Below are positions 1-14,573 of a stretch of 64,000 nt of DNA, one piece after another. This DNA is from Dolomedes plantarius (lineage: Eukaryota; Arthropoda; Arachnida; Araneae; Dolomedidae), in NCBI GenBank assembly GCA_907164885.2, contig OU015490.1, positions 217,823,391-217,887,390 on the forward strand, written 5' to 3'. Each line of letters opens with the position of its first letter. Within the stretch, counting starts at the first letter, position 1. The notes beneath the pieces were generated by a model that had not been told where the DNA came from, did not search any database, and worked only from the letters and a program-made list of their open reading frames with translations. Made by a program: the position numbers and the translations under genes.

Positions 1-91
1 TATGCGAAATGATTATGAAATTGACCTTACATGAAAGAAAATTTCGCATATAGTTTCAAAAAAGAAATTTTATTAAATGAATCGTCGAAAT

Positions 92-130
92 AACACACGC
101 GCACATACACACAGACACACACACACACAC

Positions 131-170
<40 letters not shown>
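92..170. repeat. (AC)n/(AT)n compound microsatellite
   Basis: An AC-rich run passes directly into an uninterrupted AT dinucleotide run. Short open frames here only translate the dinucleotides. Confidence 0.95.
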
Positions 171-2727
<2,557 letters not shown>

Positions 2728-3201
2728 TTCGACTTGATTCAATTTCCGAAGAACCGTGGAGAATTTTAGGTAGACGTATAGCCTTGCAGTTTGGCGCTAA
2801 TAAAATGCTTAGTTTAGCAAAAAGATCCTCCGACATGACATCACTCATAAGTAATGAGCGTCGCTAAGCTTTGGTCTTAAAGTTGAAACAAAGAAAATCG
2901 GCAGAGCCATGGATAACTAGGGAATGGAAAGGACGTGTGCCGAAGGCGCACAGATTTTTATGGGGATTGGGAAGTCATATCTTTTAGTTATGGAGCAGAG
3001 AGTAATTAAGAGATTTAATAAATATGTTTGTGAATGATAATGGAGTTGTCGTCACTGTATTCGAGTTTGGATTCTACATTGCCTCTCCACCAGATCATCG
3101 TCGACTGCCAAATGAAAGATGATGGTCGGGATGTTTGGAATTTTGTGTTAAATAGAACGGGCGTGAAGCACCAGCGTCCGACACAAGCCTGTAACGAAAG
3201 T
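2728..3201. repeat. ~470-bp direct repeat, copy 1
   Basis: Closely matches 6273-6735 in the same orientation over essentially its whole length, with scattered substitutions. It contains the short inverted repeat gtgtgccgaaggcgcacag. Two copies about 3.5 kb apart around an ORF-poor interior suggest the LTRs of a non-autonomous LTR element, or a dispersed repeat present twice. Confidence 0.75.
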
Positions 3202-6200
3202 CATCTACGCAGGATTACTGAAACCCCAATTTCATCATTTTAAGAAAAATGTAAAAAAAAATTTTTGGTGCGCGGGATTCTCCAAAAACTTCATCGAGTA
3301 AAGAAAATTCTTCGGCTTGTGCTCAACAAAATTTCTGTTTCAAGTTTATACTTCAAGTTATCGTGAGAGACATCCAGGAATTATTAGGTTTTGAGTCTTC
3401 GTTGTGTAAATTGTGCGGCGAAATTGTTTTTCATCGAGACATCAATCAATTAAATTTAAGAAAAAAGGGAGGCGACGTTTCTGCATGCAATGGCTTCGAG
3501 TGTTCAAAATTTGTGCTTCAAATTTCAGTGGGATTGTGCTATCTTCTCATCGGAAATTTTTTTTGTGTGGAAACTTCAGCGGATTTTTTTTTCCTTTCTC
3601 TCGGTCGCAAAAATTTTCTTCAAGTGTTGGAGTGTGTGAGACAATCCAATTTCGCCGCACAATTTACACCCGGATTTTCCGTGGCTCTCCGGGACTGCCA
3701 AAAATTGACGAAAATGAAATGTGCCAAACAAAATTCTTCATCAAAAGATCACTAAAATTTCTCAGAAGTTGTACAAGAAATTCAAGGTTAAGGTAAGAAA
3801 TTTAAAACGAATTACAATAAACAGAAATAAAAACGAGTTTAAAAAAATATGAAAAAATGTTTAAATGGTTAAATTTGCAATTGTACAAATTGAAGATGTA
3901 AATTATTTTTGACGTTAAGGTGTTGAAAATATGAAATTGAAATGGTATTGATAACAAATTGAAAAAAGTAACAATTCTGTGTAAAATGTGAAAATTTTGT
4001 GCAAATTTTGGAAATTTTGGTGACGATTTAAAATTCAGTAGAAAATGTTCTCACAATTTGAAACTATTGGTAAAAAAAAAAAAATGAAAAATCAATATTG
4101 TAAAATTAAGTACATGTTGAAAATTGTTTTCTGGGGATGATCATTCCAGTCAATCATATTTGGTTTTCGGGGGGGGGGGAAGCTAGATAGCAGAGTATTA
4201 GTAATAAATATTGGTAAAATTTTGAAAATTTTAATTTCATTATGTTTTGAAAATTTATGAGTTTTGGTAGAGTTATTAGAAAATTTTAGAACATATTAGG
4301 GTTAAAATGTGCTTTTGATTTTGTTGCTGTTGGCAGTCTCGTCATTTTGTAAATATTTTTAAGGTTTATTGATTAATAATGTGTATATTTTCGGTATATT
4401 GCATATCGGTTGTCAAGTGTATATAATTGAAAATTTTGGATATAATTTTATAAGTGTATTTTTATTGTCTTAATATAAATTTATTTTGATAAGTAATGTT
4501 TTGTGAGGTAGGGAATTGAGTAGTATTGGTCGAGATATAAGGTATGAGGTTTTTAATTTTGAAATTGGTAGAATTGTGAGTTTTGATCAAAATGTGAGTG
4601 TATTAACATGTTTTATCAATTTGTGTCTAGAAGCCGAACTAAGCATGAGTTCAACCATGTTTACTTCAAACTTGAATAGGGTATTTAAATTGGTTTTTGA
4701 ATGAAATGAAAAGTTTTTTGGTATAAAAATGTATAGGAAAGTGTTTTAATGGAAATTAATTTCATACCTCAATGATTTAATTGTGTTTTTCATATTGATA
4801 AATATTGTGTATTGTTGAGTTTAAATCACTTAAATTTGATCTTTTTAATTTGTTTATTGTGTTTTAGTATTAATAATTTGATGTTTATTTTCTTGTGTGT
4901 TTTTGGTTGCCACTTGGTTTGTTGGCTATCTTGGAGGTCTCCCTGTAATTTTCAGATAAGCATGAGTGTAAAGACATGCTTCATTATTCTGTAAAACTCA
5001 GAGGTATAAAAATTTGTACATCATGGTGAAAACGAAAAATTTATTGAAATATTGGAGAATTTGAAATATGTATTAGGATTGTGTTTTTCACTATTGATTT
5101 GTTTTGTGTCAAATTTGAAGTTTCGGAGGAATCAGGTATCCCCGATGATACTCTGAAAGCTCTTAATAAAATTCCCAGTGTTGTTGTGGAGTATGACCAC
5201 CATAACAGACATCTGAGGAAGGGTTTTTGAATTTTGGTAATAGAGTAAAAATAAAATTTAATTTGTATAAAGTTCTGTGACACCCCAATTTTCTACAAGA
5301 ACTTTATGTGTTTCAAAGACTCTGAACTTTTATTGCATTTTAAACTCAGGACTCATCTTCTAGGTAATGGACTCAAGGTGCTTCGGCACAAGGTTTATTT
5401 TTCTTGAGCTACAAAAAATAGTGTGGGTGTTCACAGGAAATTTTTATTATCATATTCTTACATTTCCAATTAAATTTTGTGTTAATTAAATTTGATTTTA
5501 GTGTTTTATTGATAATATGTTGGTATAAAATTCTTTTATAGTTAATTTGATATACTGATTGTAATCTTCAAATCATTCTGTGTCAACTTCTGTCTCAAAT
5601 GGAGACATTTTTGTAAAATGTAATCTTCTCAGCTTCATGGGGTTAGGTGCACGAATTTAGTAAATAGGAATAATAATTTTAGTTTTTTTTTTAAATAAGA
5701 TGTCAAATATTTAGGAAAATTTAGTTAATTTTTATGTGGTTGAATCAAGTCGTAATTAGGAATAATTTTGTGGGGTTTCTTCTGAGTTTGTCGTGCGGGG
5801 AGGGCCCCCGCCCTGCACAGCAATTTTCAGTTGATGATTACTTAAGTTAATTTTAGTTGTTTTTCTCTTCTGGAGACGTGTTGCAGGGAACTGGCCATTC
5901 TTTGTGTGCACGAATTCAGGAGAACGATCGCCCTATTCTAATCGTAAATGATAATTTAATTTTAGTTAGTTTAAATGGGTTAACAAGATAATAATGGTGA
6001 GTTGTCAGTAGTTAGGGTTAATATTTAATGTTCTTGAATAGGTACTGCAGCCCTATTCAGCATTTTGTCAGCTAGGTTTCAAATTTAATTTTAGTTTTCT
6101 CTTCTGAAGACTTGCTGCAGAGAGTTAGCTCCTCTTTTTGTGCACGCCTTCAGAAGGGCGGGGGGTGACCTTAAAACGGGATTTATTTATTAAAATATAG

Positions 6201-6272
6201 AATTAACAATTTAAAAGTCTGGGAGTTCAAATAAGCGGCATAAGGTATTGCAGTGAAAATAGAATAAATGGG
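3202..6272. other. ORF-poor interior between the two 470-bp repeats
   Basis: About 3 kb of AT-rich sequence. Two overlapping open frames of about 130 codons (3363-3755 and 3413-3796, plus strand) resemble nothing I know and occupy alternative frames of the same DNA, so they are probably chance. There are many GAAAATTTTG-like words. A related ~90-bp segment (cttctg-agac-tgttgcag core) occurs at about 5849-5945 and 6086-6165. No gag or pol motif is seen. If the flanks are LTRs, this would be the body of a large non-coding (LARD-like) derivative. Confidence 0.35.
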
Positions 6273-6735
6273 TTCGACTTCCGAAGAACCGAGGAGAATT
6301 TTAGGTAGACGTATAGCCTTGCAGTTTGGTGCTAAGAAAATGCTTAGTTTAGCAAAAAGATCATCCGACATGACATCACGCATAAGTAATGAGCGTCACT
6401 AAGCGTTGGTTTTAAAGTTGAAACAAAGAAAATCCGCAGAGCCATGGATAACTAGGGAATGGAAATGACGTGTGCCGAAGGCGCACAGATTTTAATGGGG
6501 ATTGGGAAGCCATATCTTTTAGTTATGGAGCTGAGAGTCGTTAAGAGATTTAATAAATATGTTAGTAAATGATAATGGAGTTGTCGTCAATGTATTTGAG
6601 TTTAGATTCTACATTGCCTCGCCACCGGACCATCGTCGACTGCCAAATGAAAGATGATTCTCGGATGTTTGGAATATTGTGTTAAATAGATCGGGCGTGA
6701 AGCACTAGAGTCTTACAAAAGCCGGTAACGAAAGT
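6273..6735. repeat. ~470-bp direct repeat, copy 2
   Basis: Same family and orientation as 2728-3201. Similarity ends near 6735, where a truncated Tc1-like element begins. Confidence 0.75.
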
Positions 6736-6739
6736 TACC

Positions 6740-7685
<946 letters not shown>

Positions 7686-8435
7686 CAGGATGGTCATAAA
7701 AAATCTTTGCCGATATATGGACCTCTAGGGGACGTTCTTTTCAACCGATCGATATAAGATTTCAGAAATAGTTATTCAGAGGTATGAGCCGTGATTCTGT
7801 GAACAGCAAGAAAGTAGCTCTTACGATTCCAATTATAAATACAGAAACGCGAAATTTTTGAATGGGAAGCCCACTTTTTCCCGTCGCAAAATGTTCAGCG
7901 CATGCGAAAACCCTAAAGAGCTTTGGAACAGTACGTGTATCACAAAAAACGGACGCGTTTTGCACGCACAAAAAACAGCTATGTGAACGGCCTGTGATGG
8001 CCCCCATATGGAAAATATGTATTCCAAATAAAATTTTCTTATGTCCGATATGTGCTGTCATCAGTGATTGGTGTCTTGCCTCTGTCATATGCAAATTTCC
8101 TCCTGGTGCCCCGATTTTGTTTTTGTTGGCCGTTTACAAAGTTGTTTTTGTGCGTTCATAACGCGTCCGTTTTTTGTGATACATGTATCGTTTCAACGCT
8201 CTTTGGAGTTTTCACATGCGCTAAGCATTGTGCGACAGAAAAAAGTGAGCGTTGCCATTCGCAAATTTCGAGTTTCTGTACCTATAACTGTAACCGTGAG
8301 CGCCACTTTGTTGCCGTTCACAGAATCCCGAGCTCATACCTCTGAATAACTATATCTGAAATCTCATCTCGATCGGTTCAATGGAACAGCCGATAGAAGT
8401 ACATATTTTGGCAAAGTTTTTTTATGACCACCCTG
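7686..8435. mobile_element. 750-bp long-inverted-repeat element (Tc1/mariner-type MITE)
   Basis: Ends are CAGGATGGTCATAAAAAA and the inverse of CAGGGTGGTCATAAAAAA, each next to TA (7684-7685 and 8436-8437). The two arms, roughly 7686-8010 and 8120-8435, align as inverted copies over about 320 bp with scattered differences, leaving a ~110-bp centre. Open frames in the arms are mirror images of each other and not genes. TA duplication and CAGGGTG ends fit a non-autonomous Tc1/mariner element; the superfamily is inferred. Confidence 0.8.
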
Positions 8436-8633
8436 TATGTATAACCGGATATATTCTTCATAGAATTACGGATGATGTAATGATACTTAGGTACACCTCA
8501 AAATACTTAATTATCACGTTATTCAGAGTGATATTTTTTATGCTGAAAGAATAAAGCAAAGGAATAAAGCATAACATTGTTTGAGCAGGTGATAATATAA
8601 TCGGCATATCAGATTAACAAGATAATTGGAGAT
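8129..8633. repeat. ~505-bp direct repeat, copy A
   Basis: Contains the right arm of the 750-bp element plus about 190 bp beyond it (from accggatatattcttcat to aagataattgga). It is repeated at 9222-9735 in the same orientation and flanks the Penelope-like coding remnant, as pseudo-LTRs would. Confidence 0.85.
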
Positions 8634-9229
8634 CCTTTGCAGATCATCCAGTTTCAATTTTGTTTTTACACTATTGCTACCTTTTCCTCTTTTACCCCTA
8701 TAATTAGAATGTATATAATTAAACCTATCAATAACCATGATTTTTTTATAAACGCAGTTATTATCTAAATCCACCGGTCCTTCCCCGTTAAGTTTACTGT
8801 TTAAACCGTGCGGAAATAGTGTTTTAAGATTACAAATATATAATTTTTCAAAATCCAACCTTCAATTTAAATCATTAATCTCATCAATAATATATAATTT
8901 AGCCTGCTCGAAGTTATGTACTTGAAAGTGTAGAAGTTCATATTCAAAAGAAGTTTCGTCTTTAAAAAAATTTTTTCTATTGCAGACCTATGGCTATTAA
9001 CCCTTTTATTAAACTCAGTCCCCGTTTTTCCAATATAGCATAAATTACATTCTTGACACTCTATAATGTAAATTAATCCCTTACACTTACAAAATAGATT
9101 ACTATTGCCTGAACAAACCCCCACTTGACTACTGTTCGCCATAGGGCACGTAAGACACCTTTTATCTTTACATTTTGCATATTTTTTAAATTTTAAATTA
9201 TATAAACGTAATAGTTGTTCAGTTTTGTT
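8538..9229 (-). pseudogene. Penelope-like element GIY-YIG endonuclease remnant
   Basis: C-terminal endonuclease of a Penelope-like retroelement, which normally nicks target DNA for reverse transcription. Reading leftward from 9229 there is a Cys motif (CKDKRCLTCP), then GIY-YIG core blocks (GLIYIIECQECNLCYIGKTG), then the KRVNSHRSAI helix with its Arg and His. After a frameshift near 8960 in a homopolymer, the frame carries ETSFEYELLHF-like sequence, a stop near 8872 and the typical PLE ending (LYICNLKTLFPHGLNSKL). Everything upstream, including reverse transcriptase, is missing; at 9222-9229 the sequence switches to a copy of the 750-bp element. Only the endonuclease end survives. Confidence in the family is good from motif order. 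Confidence 0.85.
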
Positions 9230-9735
9230 GGCAGTTTACAAAGTTGTTTTTGTGCGTTCATAACGCGTCCGTTTTTTGTGATACATGTATCGTTCCAACG
9301 CTCTTTGGAGTTTTCACATGCGCTAAGTATTGTGCGACAGAAAAAAGTGGGCGTTGCCATTCGAAAATTTCGAGTTTCTGTACCTATAACCGTAACCGTG
9401 AGCGCCACTTTGTTGCTGTTTACAGAATCCCGAGCTCATACCTCTGAATAACTATATTTGAAATCTCATCTCGATCGGTTCAATGTAACAGCCGATAGAA
9501 GTACATATTTTGGCAAAGTTTTTTTATGACCACCCTGTATTCTATGAAGAACCGGATATATTCTTCATAGAATTACGGATAATGTAAAAATACTTAGGTA
9601 CACCTCAAAATACTTAATTATCACGTTATTCAGAGTGATATTTTTTATGCTAAAAGAATAAAGCAAAGGAATAAAGCATAACATTGTTTGAGCAGGTGAT
9701 AATATAATCGGCATATCAGATTAACAAGATAATTG
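9222..9735. repeat. ~505-bp direct repeat, copy B
   Basis: Second copy of 8129-8633, with scattered substitutions. It starts inside the arm of the 750-bp element (junction word ttttgttgg shared by both copies), passes its TA-flanked end at 9537 and ends at aagataattgga, after which the sequence is unique. It contains an 11-bp-arm hairpin at 9540-9572. Confidence 0.85.
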
Positions 9736-11316
9736 GATGGAAGCAAACGGAGGAAAAGATAACGGATGGAAAAAATGCTGTCTAATGAGCAATTAGAAAT
9801 GGAAATTGCATAATATTAGTCAAAATTTAACGAAACTTACGAAACGCTTTCATGTGCATTCGTATAAACCAGAGATATAGGATTAAAAGCACTTCAATAT
9901 ATTAAATGTCTCTCATGGCATCGCAAAAGAAAGTACTTTTGGGTATCCAAAGAAAACAAATTTTAGATATATGACAGTTAGGTTTCGTATATGTTTCAAA
10001 ATCTTATTTATTTCTCCACATATACACAACCCTAAAGGTTTAAAAACACTCTGACAGTGGGCATAACCCAATAGATTTCCCTTTGTTTTCCAACGTACAA
10101 TCCATGTATTTTATGACAGCATATATACCTGCACAGTGTCACTTTATTTTATCTGCATCCTTCAAACATATCAAGAAAAAGAAACATTTATTGAAATTCT
10201 AACTTTCAAGATAAACTTTATATTTCTAGACAACTCCTTAAATAAAAGTCCCTACTCGAGAAAAACTGTCAAAGTTTTCCTGAAAGTTGAGATGAAAATG
10301 TACTATAATTGGTCGGAAAACAAAAGAATCATTCAATTTCTTAGAATACTTTTGTTGAAGTGTCTTGTCTCTAGGGCTCAAAAAGTTTGATCTGAGTCAA
10401 CACCTTCGTTCTATTCTTTTTTTTACAATACATGTCTATTCAAGGACCTGGAAATCTTTTCTAATACCCAAAGGGCCCTGAGGAAAAAAGTTCACCCCTA
10501 ACATTTATTGAAATTCTATCACGCATTTGCATTGTATACAAAATTCAATACAAAATATTTTCACCCTAGAAAAGCCAAAATTTTATGTCCTTTTGTAGAT
10601 ATACAGCTATTTTCAAAAGAATTTTGACATGTGATACGTTAGCGAAATAAACTATTACCCTCAAAATAATCTTTGTTTATACAGCTTTTGGTACATGATA
10701 TGTTAAAACAACATTTTTATCTGCAATATTGTATCTTTGATCCTGTTTTTCTACGAGAAGATTACAAACAACAAGACTATTAAACGACAACACTATATTT
10801 CTAGAAAGCAAACAAAGATACGTGGGTTGAAAGCGAGTAGAGTAGCATTGTCTTAGTCAGTTAACACGTGCTTGTTTAATCGTTGCCGCACATGCAGTTT
10901 GTTCAGTGTCACACACCGTTTGATAAAGCTATGTTTCCTCACTGGTGTCTGTTTGGATGTATTAGTTCATTTCTCAATTTGCATAATAATGTCGTTTCCA
11001 TGGTTTGTAACTTTTTTCTTTTTGTTTCTTGGCAACGGCTAAGTTGTTCTAGCTTAGGTATAAGTTTGTCTTCGTAGTTCTAGGGCGGATGGAAGCCGCA
11101 TTTTACTGCAGGCAACTGTCAAATAAATACGTAATTCAATGGATATATGTTTTTTGTGTGTCGTAAATGTCTTTAGACCGCGTCGACTAGTGTCGTAAAA
11201 TTGCAGTTTAATATTTGGAAACTAATCAACTTTTAATGGAACTGGAAGGAAATTTTTAATGTAACTGGATGGAAATTTTTAATGGAACTGAATGAAACGT
11301 TCCTGCTGAAACTATA
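9736..11316. other. AT-rich stretch, nothing firmly recognised
   Basis: About 1.6 kb with short chance frames. A segment near 10860-11200 is less AT-rich, with a 'ggtataa' and an AATAAA near 11122; a solo LTR is conceivable but no paired copy or target duplication was found. Confidence 0.4.
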
Positions 11317-12613
11317 CAGGCTGTTCGCACATTTTTTAGACGATTTTGGTAAGCGGTAATAAAAAATCGTTTGCTACAGAAGAAATAATTGCAATTGGAT
11401 TATGTTTTTAAAAGTCAAAATTATCGTCCGCGGCTTGAAAGTTTTGTTTTTATTCAAAATGGCGTTTTTTACAAAGCAGTGTTTCGAAGGCTACATTTAT
11501 GCTCTTTCCGAAGAGAAATATGCATATTCCGTTATCCAAAAACGATGTGAGAGTCATGGTTTTGTAATATCTAAAGCGTCGATAGGTAATATCGTCAACA
11601 AGAAAGGAAAAAAAACGTCAAATTCGAGCCTCAAGTGGGACAAAAATTCCAAACAAGTATCCAAGGAAAAAACGGACATCTTCGACTATTGCAAAGGTAC
11701 GTTGTTTAATGCTAAAAGAAAATCCCCCTAGTCAAAGGACAGTTGCAAAATCATTAAAATGCTCGGTGTCCACTGTAAACAAAATGATAAACGTTGATTT
11801 AAATCTTAAAAAAGCGAAAAAACGCAATGTGCATCGTCTTCTTCCAAATCATATCGATGAACGCAGGACACGCTACAGAATTCTATATGAGAAACACTTA
11901 TCCAAAGAAAAATGGAAAACAATTATCACAATAGATGTATCATGGGTGTATTTAAATGATTGTAACAAAAAAAGAGCCATTTATTATCATAAAAAGGGAG
12001 AAAAAAATGTAAGTACATGGTTCAAAGAATCGAAAGAAAGTTTTTCTAAGGGATTCATGATTGTTGCTGTTTTTTCTTATAATGGCAAGTTAAAAATAAA
12101 GAGAGTGGAAAAAATGTCAAGATTAACTCCAAATACTATCAGGAACATATTTTATCGCCAATTTTTCTGAATGAAATAACATTGCTTTACCCACAGTGCC
12201 ATCATCTGTGAGACTCCATCAGGACAAAGCTAGCAGTCACACATCAAAATCCACTGTAAATTTCCTAAAAGAAATGGAATAAAAAACTGGTATCAAGGCC
12301 ATACCCTTCACTGATATCCCTACTAAATCTCCCTAAGTATTATCAATGGATTTTTGTGCTTTCGGACTTTTAAAATCTGCATTATCCAAACGTCGTCCCA
12401 AAATCCTTACAGGACTCTGGAAAGCTGTTCAGGAGGAATGGGATAGAATACCTCTTCTGACACTTCAAAAGGCATTATTTTCCTGGAAATTGCGGTGTCG
12501 AAAGATAGTTCAGAATAAGGGATGTCAAATAGAACATTTAAAACAAGAATTCTATGTAATGTAGTTTTGTGAATACAATATACATCGTCTAAAAAATGTG
12601 TGAACATCCTCTG
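11317..12613 (+). mobile_element. Mariner-like transposon, full length but decayed (DD41D spacing)
   Basis: About 1.3 kb with inverted ends sharing the core CACATTTTTTAGACGAT, outermost CAGGCTGTTCGCACA on the left and its counterpart on the right, flanked by TA at 11315-11316 and 12614-12615. It carries one plus-strand transposase reading region broken by frameshifts. Length, ends and TA duplication are those of the Tc1/mariner superfamily. Confidence 0.85.
11459..12564 (+). pseudogene. Mariner-family transposase pseudogene
   Basis: Starts MAFFTKQCFEGYIYALSEEK; HTH-like blocks follow (PSQRTVAKSLKCSVSTVNKM), then KKRNVHRLLPNHIDERRTRY. First catalytic Asp lies in TIDVSWVYLND (a DE pair is usual; Glu is replaced). 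Second Asp is in VRLHQDKASSHTSKSTV at 12223-12225, and third Asp in MDFCAFGLLK at 12349-12351, giving 41 residues between them in one frame. There are frameshifts near 11709 and between 12170 and 12208, plus stops near 12280 and 12332, so it is inactive. The C-terminus (WKLRCRKIVQNKGCQIEHLK) ends just before the right inverted repeat. The nearly complete gene inside intact ends indicates decay in place. Confidence 0.85.
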
Positions 12614-12615
12614 TA

Positions 12616-13194
12616 TTCATAAACCGTGTTACGTTTGTGCTTGAGTTCAATTAAAGATATAGTAAGGTTAATGACAGTGGGAAAGATGCTAAAGATATTG
12701 AACGTCACTTTCAATCAAAAATATGTATAAAATTTGACAAAATGGTTCGAAATGACTTTGAAAGGCAGCGAAAATGATACAATTTGACAATGAAACTGTT
12801 GCGTTTCACCAAACAGACTAGAGTTATAATAGAAAGCTTTCATTCCCGATAGAAAATTTCATTAGCCCATCCATAACTCACTAAGGACTTCAACTAGGAT
12901 TGATTATAGTCGACAAGTTACCAGTCGTTTAGAGAACACAGGGTGGCACCACCAGTAGGTGACTGACATCCCCCTCTCCAAACCTCCCCCCCTCTGGAAT
13001 ACTTGCAAATTTGGAGTTTCCTGTTTTATGGTCTGTTCCCACCGAATTCGGAGCTTCACGTGACGTCAGAGTTAAAAATTTTAACCAATCTCAGAACTCA
13101 ATTCATTGACTCGTGGTGATACGTCAAACCAATACATTGCTCGGAAATGGTTACCGTTGGCAGAACTTCCAGAAACAAATAAGGTCCAACAGCA
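12616..13194. other. No recognised feature
   Basis: About 580 bases of moderately AT-rich sequence. A C-rich patch lies near 12970-13000; no gene, repeat end or RNA motif was identified. Confidence 0.4.
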
Positions 13195-13702
13195 AAATGT
13201 GTATGTTGGACCAACAATTGTTAAATGTTGTTGTCCTAACTGCAAATAAGTACTATTCAAATAAGTGCAGTTGGGCCAACAATCTTTAAATGTTTTTGTC
13301 CCAATTGCAAGCAGATGAGAGTTGAGCTGTCATGCCAACCATTGTTTCAATATTATTCCAACGGCCCAATCCAACTATTAGCAAACAATGCTAAAAACGG
13401 TTGCCTTACAATTTTCCAATTGTCTTGTGTAACATGGGTTTATACCCTTCCATTTACTGGACTGAGGCCTGGAGACGGGCATGGGAAAGTAATAATAAAA
13501 AAACTCTCGGAGGAGGAGGTTTTGTCAAAAAATAGGAATGCACTGCCATTATTATCCTCTTAATTAAACATATCTTTTTCCTTGGGACATATATCTTTCA
13601 CACAAATTCAAATCTGTACTAAAAGGAACTTGTTCTGCAAATGTTACTGAAGTTGAGAAATAAACAATGAATTTCTTGAGACAGATAATGTAAAGAAAAC
13701 CT
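13195..13702. repeat. Tandem duplication, copy 1 (with extra partial unit)
   Basis: The segment from about 13258 to 13702 is repeated at 14098-14560 with moderate divergence and small indels. A further partial version of the first ~60 bp precedes it at 13195-13257. Each start has a near-palindromic TTGGGCCAACAAT word. Confidence 0.75.
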
Positions 13703-14097
13703 GGGGAAAGGAAAGAATTGCTCACTGCTTAGCGAGATTTTCAAAATCGCCAACTTGGCGCTCTCTCGCGACGTGTCTCCTGGAGTTGTAACCTCTCCAG
13801 AAGACACTACGCAAGAGAGCGACATTTACGTAAAGTAGAAAATAATTATTTTAACCTGAAAATCGTTGCAAAAATATAGTATTTTTTAATACTTGAAATC
13901 GTTACAAAACACTGAAAAATTAAAATGCTTTCACTTACCTTAATGTAAAAAACTATTGTAAACTATTGTTTCACTTACCTTAATTGTGAAAAACTATTCG
14001 AAATCGGCTTCGATACCACAATTGCCGCGCTTGTGTATCTCGAATAAAGCGCGAAAAAAAAAGCGCCAAATAAGTGGGCGATTCTTCACGTGACACC
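13703..14097. other. Spacer between tandem copies
   Basis: Less AT-rich segment near 13735-13815 and a GC-containing patch near 14000-14060. No coding or structural motif recognised. Confidence 0.4.
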
Positions 14098-14573
14098 AAA
14101 TAAATGCTGTTGGGCCAACAATCATAGAATGTGTTTCTCCCAACTGCAAATGAGAGTTGAACTGAAATGCAACCGTTCTTTCAACATTACTCCAATGGTC
14201 CAATCCACCTGTTGGCCAACAATGCTAAAAACAGTTGCTTAACAATTTCCCAATCGTCTTGTGTTACTTAGATTTATACCCTTCCAGACATTTACTGGAC
14301 TTCCGGACGATTAATGGCCTAGAAGATGGATACGAGCATAGAAAAATAATAATAATGAAAATTCTTTGAAGAGAAGGTTTTGGCAATAAAATAGGAAGGC
14401 TGTGGCAGTAATATCCTCTAAATAAAACATATATTTTTCAATGGGACTTATATCTTTCACGCAAATACAAATCTGTACAAAAAGGAACTTGTTATGCAAA
14501 TGATATTAAAGTTTATAAATAAACAATGAATCTCTTGAGACAGATAACGTAATGTAAACCTTTTACTATAAGA
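14098..14573. repeat. Tandem duplication, copy 2
   Basis: Second copy of 13258-13702, same orientation, about 840 bp downstream. It contains tgttggccaaca at about 14210, a perfect palindrome. Confidence 0.75.

Noticed and set aside
3363..3796. Two overlapping ~130-codon plus-strand frames
   Set aside because: They use different frames of the same DNA, match no family I know, and have no supporting motif or neighbouring gene.
7762..8349. Several 60-110-codon frames on both strands
   Set aside because: They lie in the inverted arms of the 750-bp element and mirror one another, so they reflect the repeat and not protein coding.
8442..8633. Hammerhead ribozyme, expected in some Penelope-like pseudo-LTRs
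   Set aside because: I looked on both strands for the CUGANGA and GAAA cores in the right order; they are not present together.
10870..11200. Solo LTR
   Set aside because: There is a TATA-like and an AATAAA word, but no second copy in the window and no flanking duplication.
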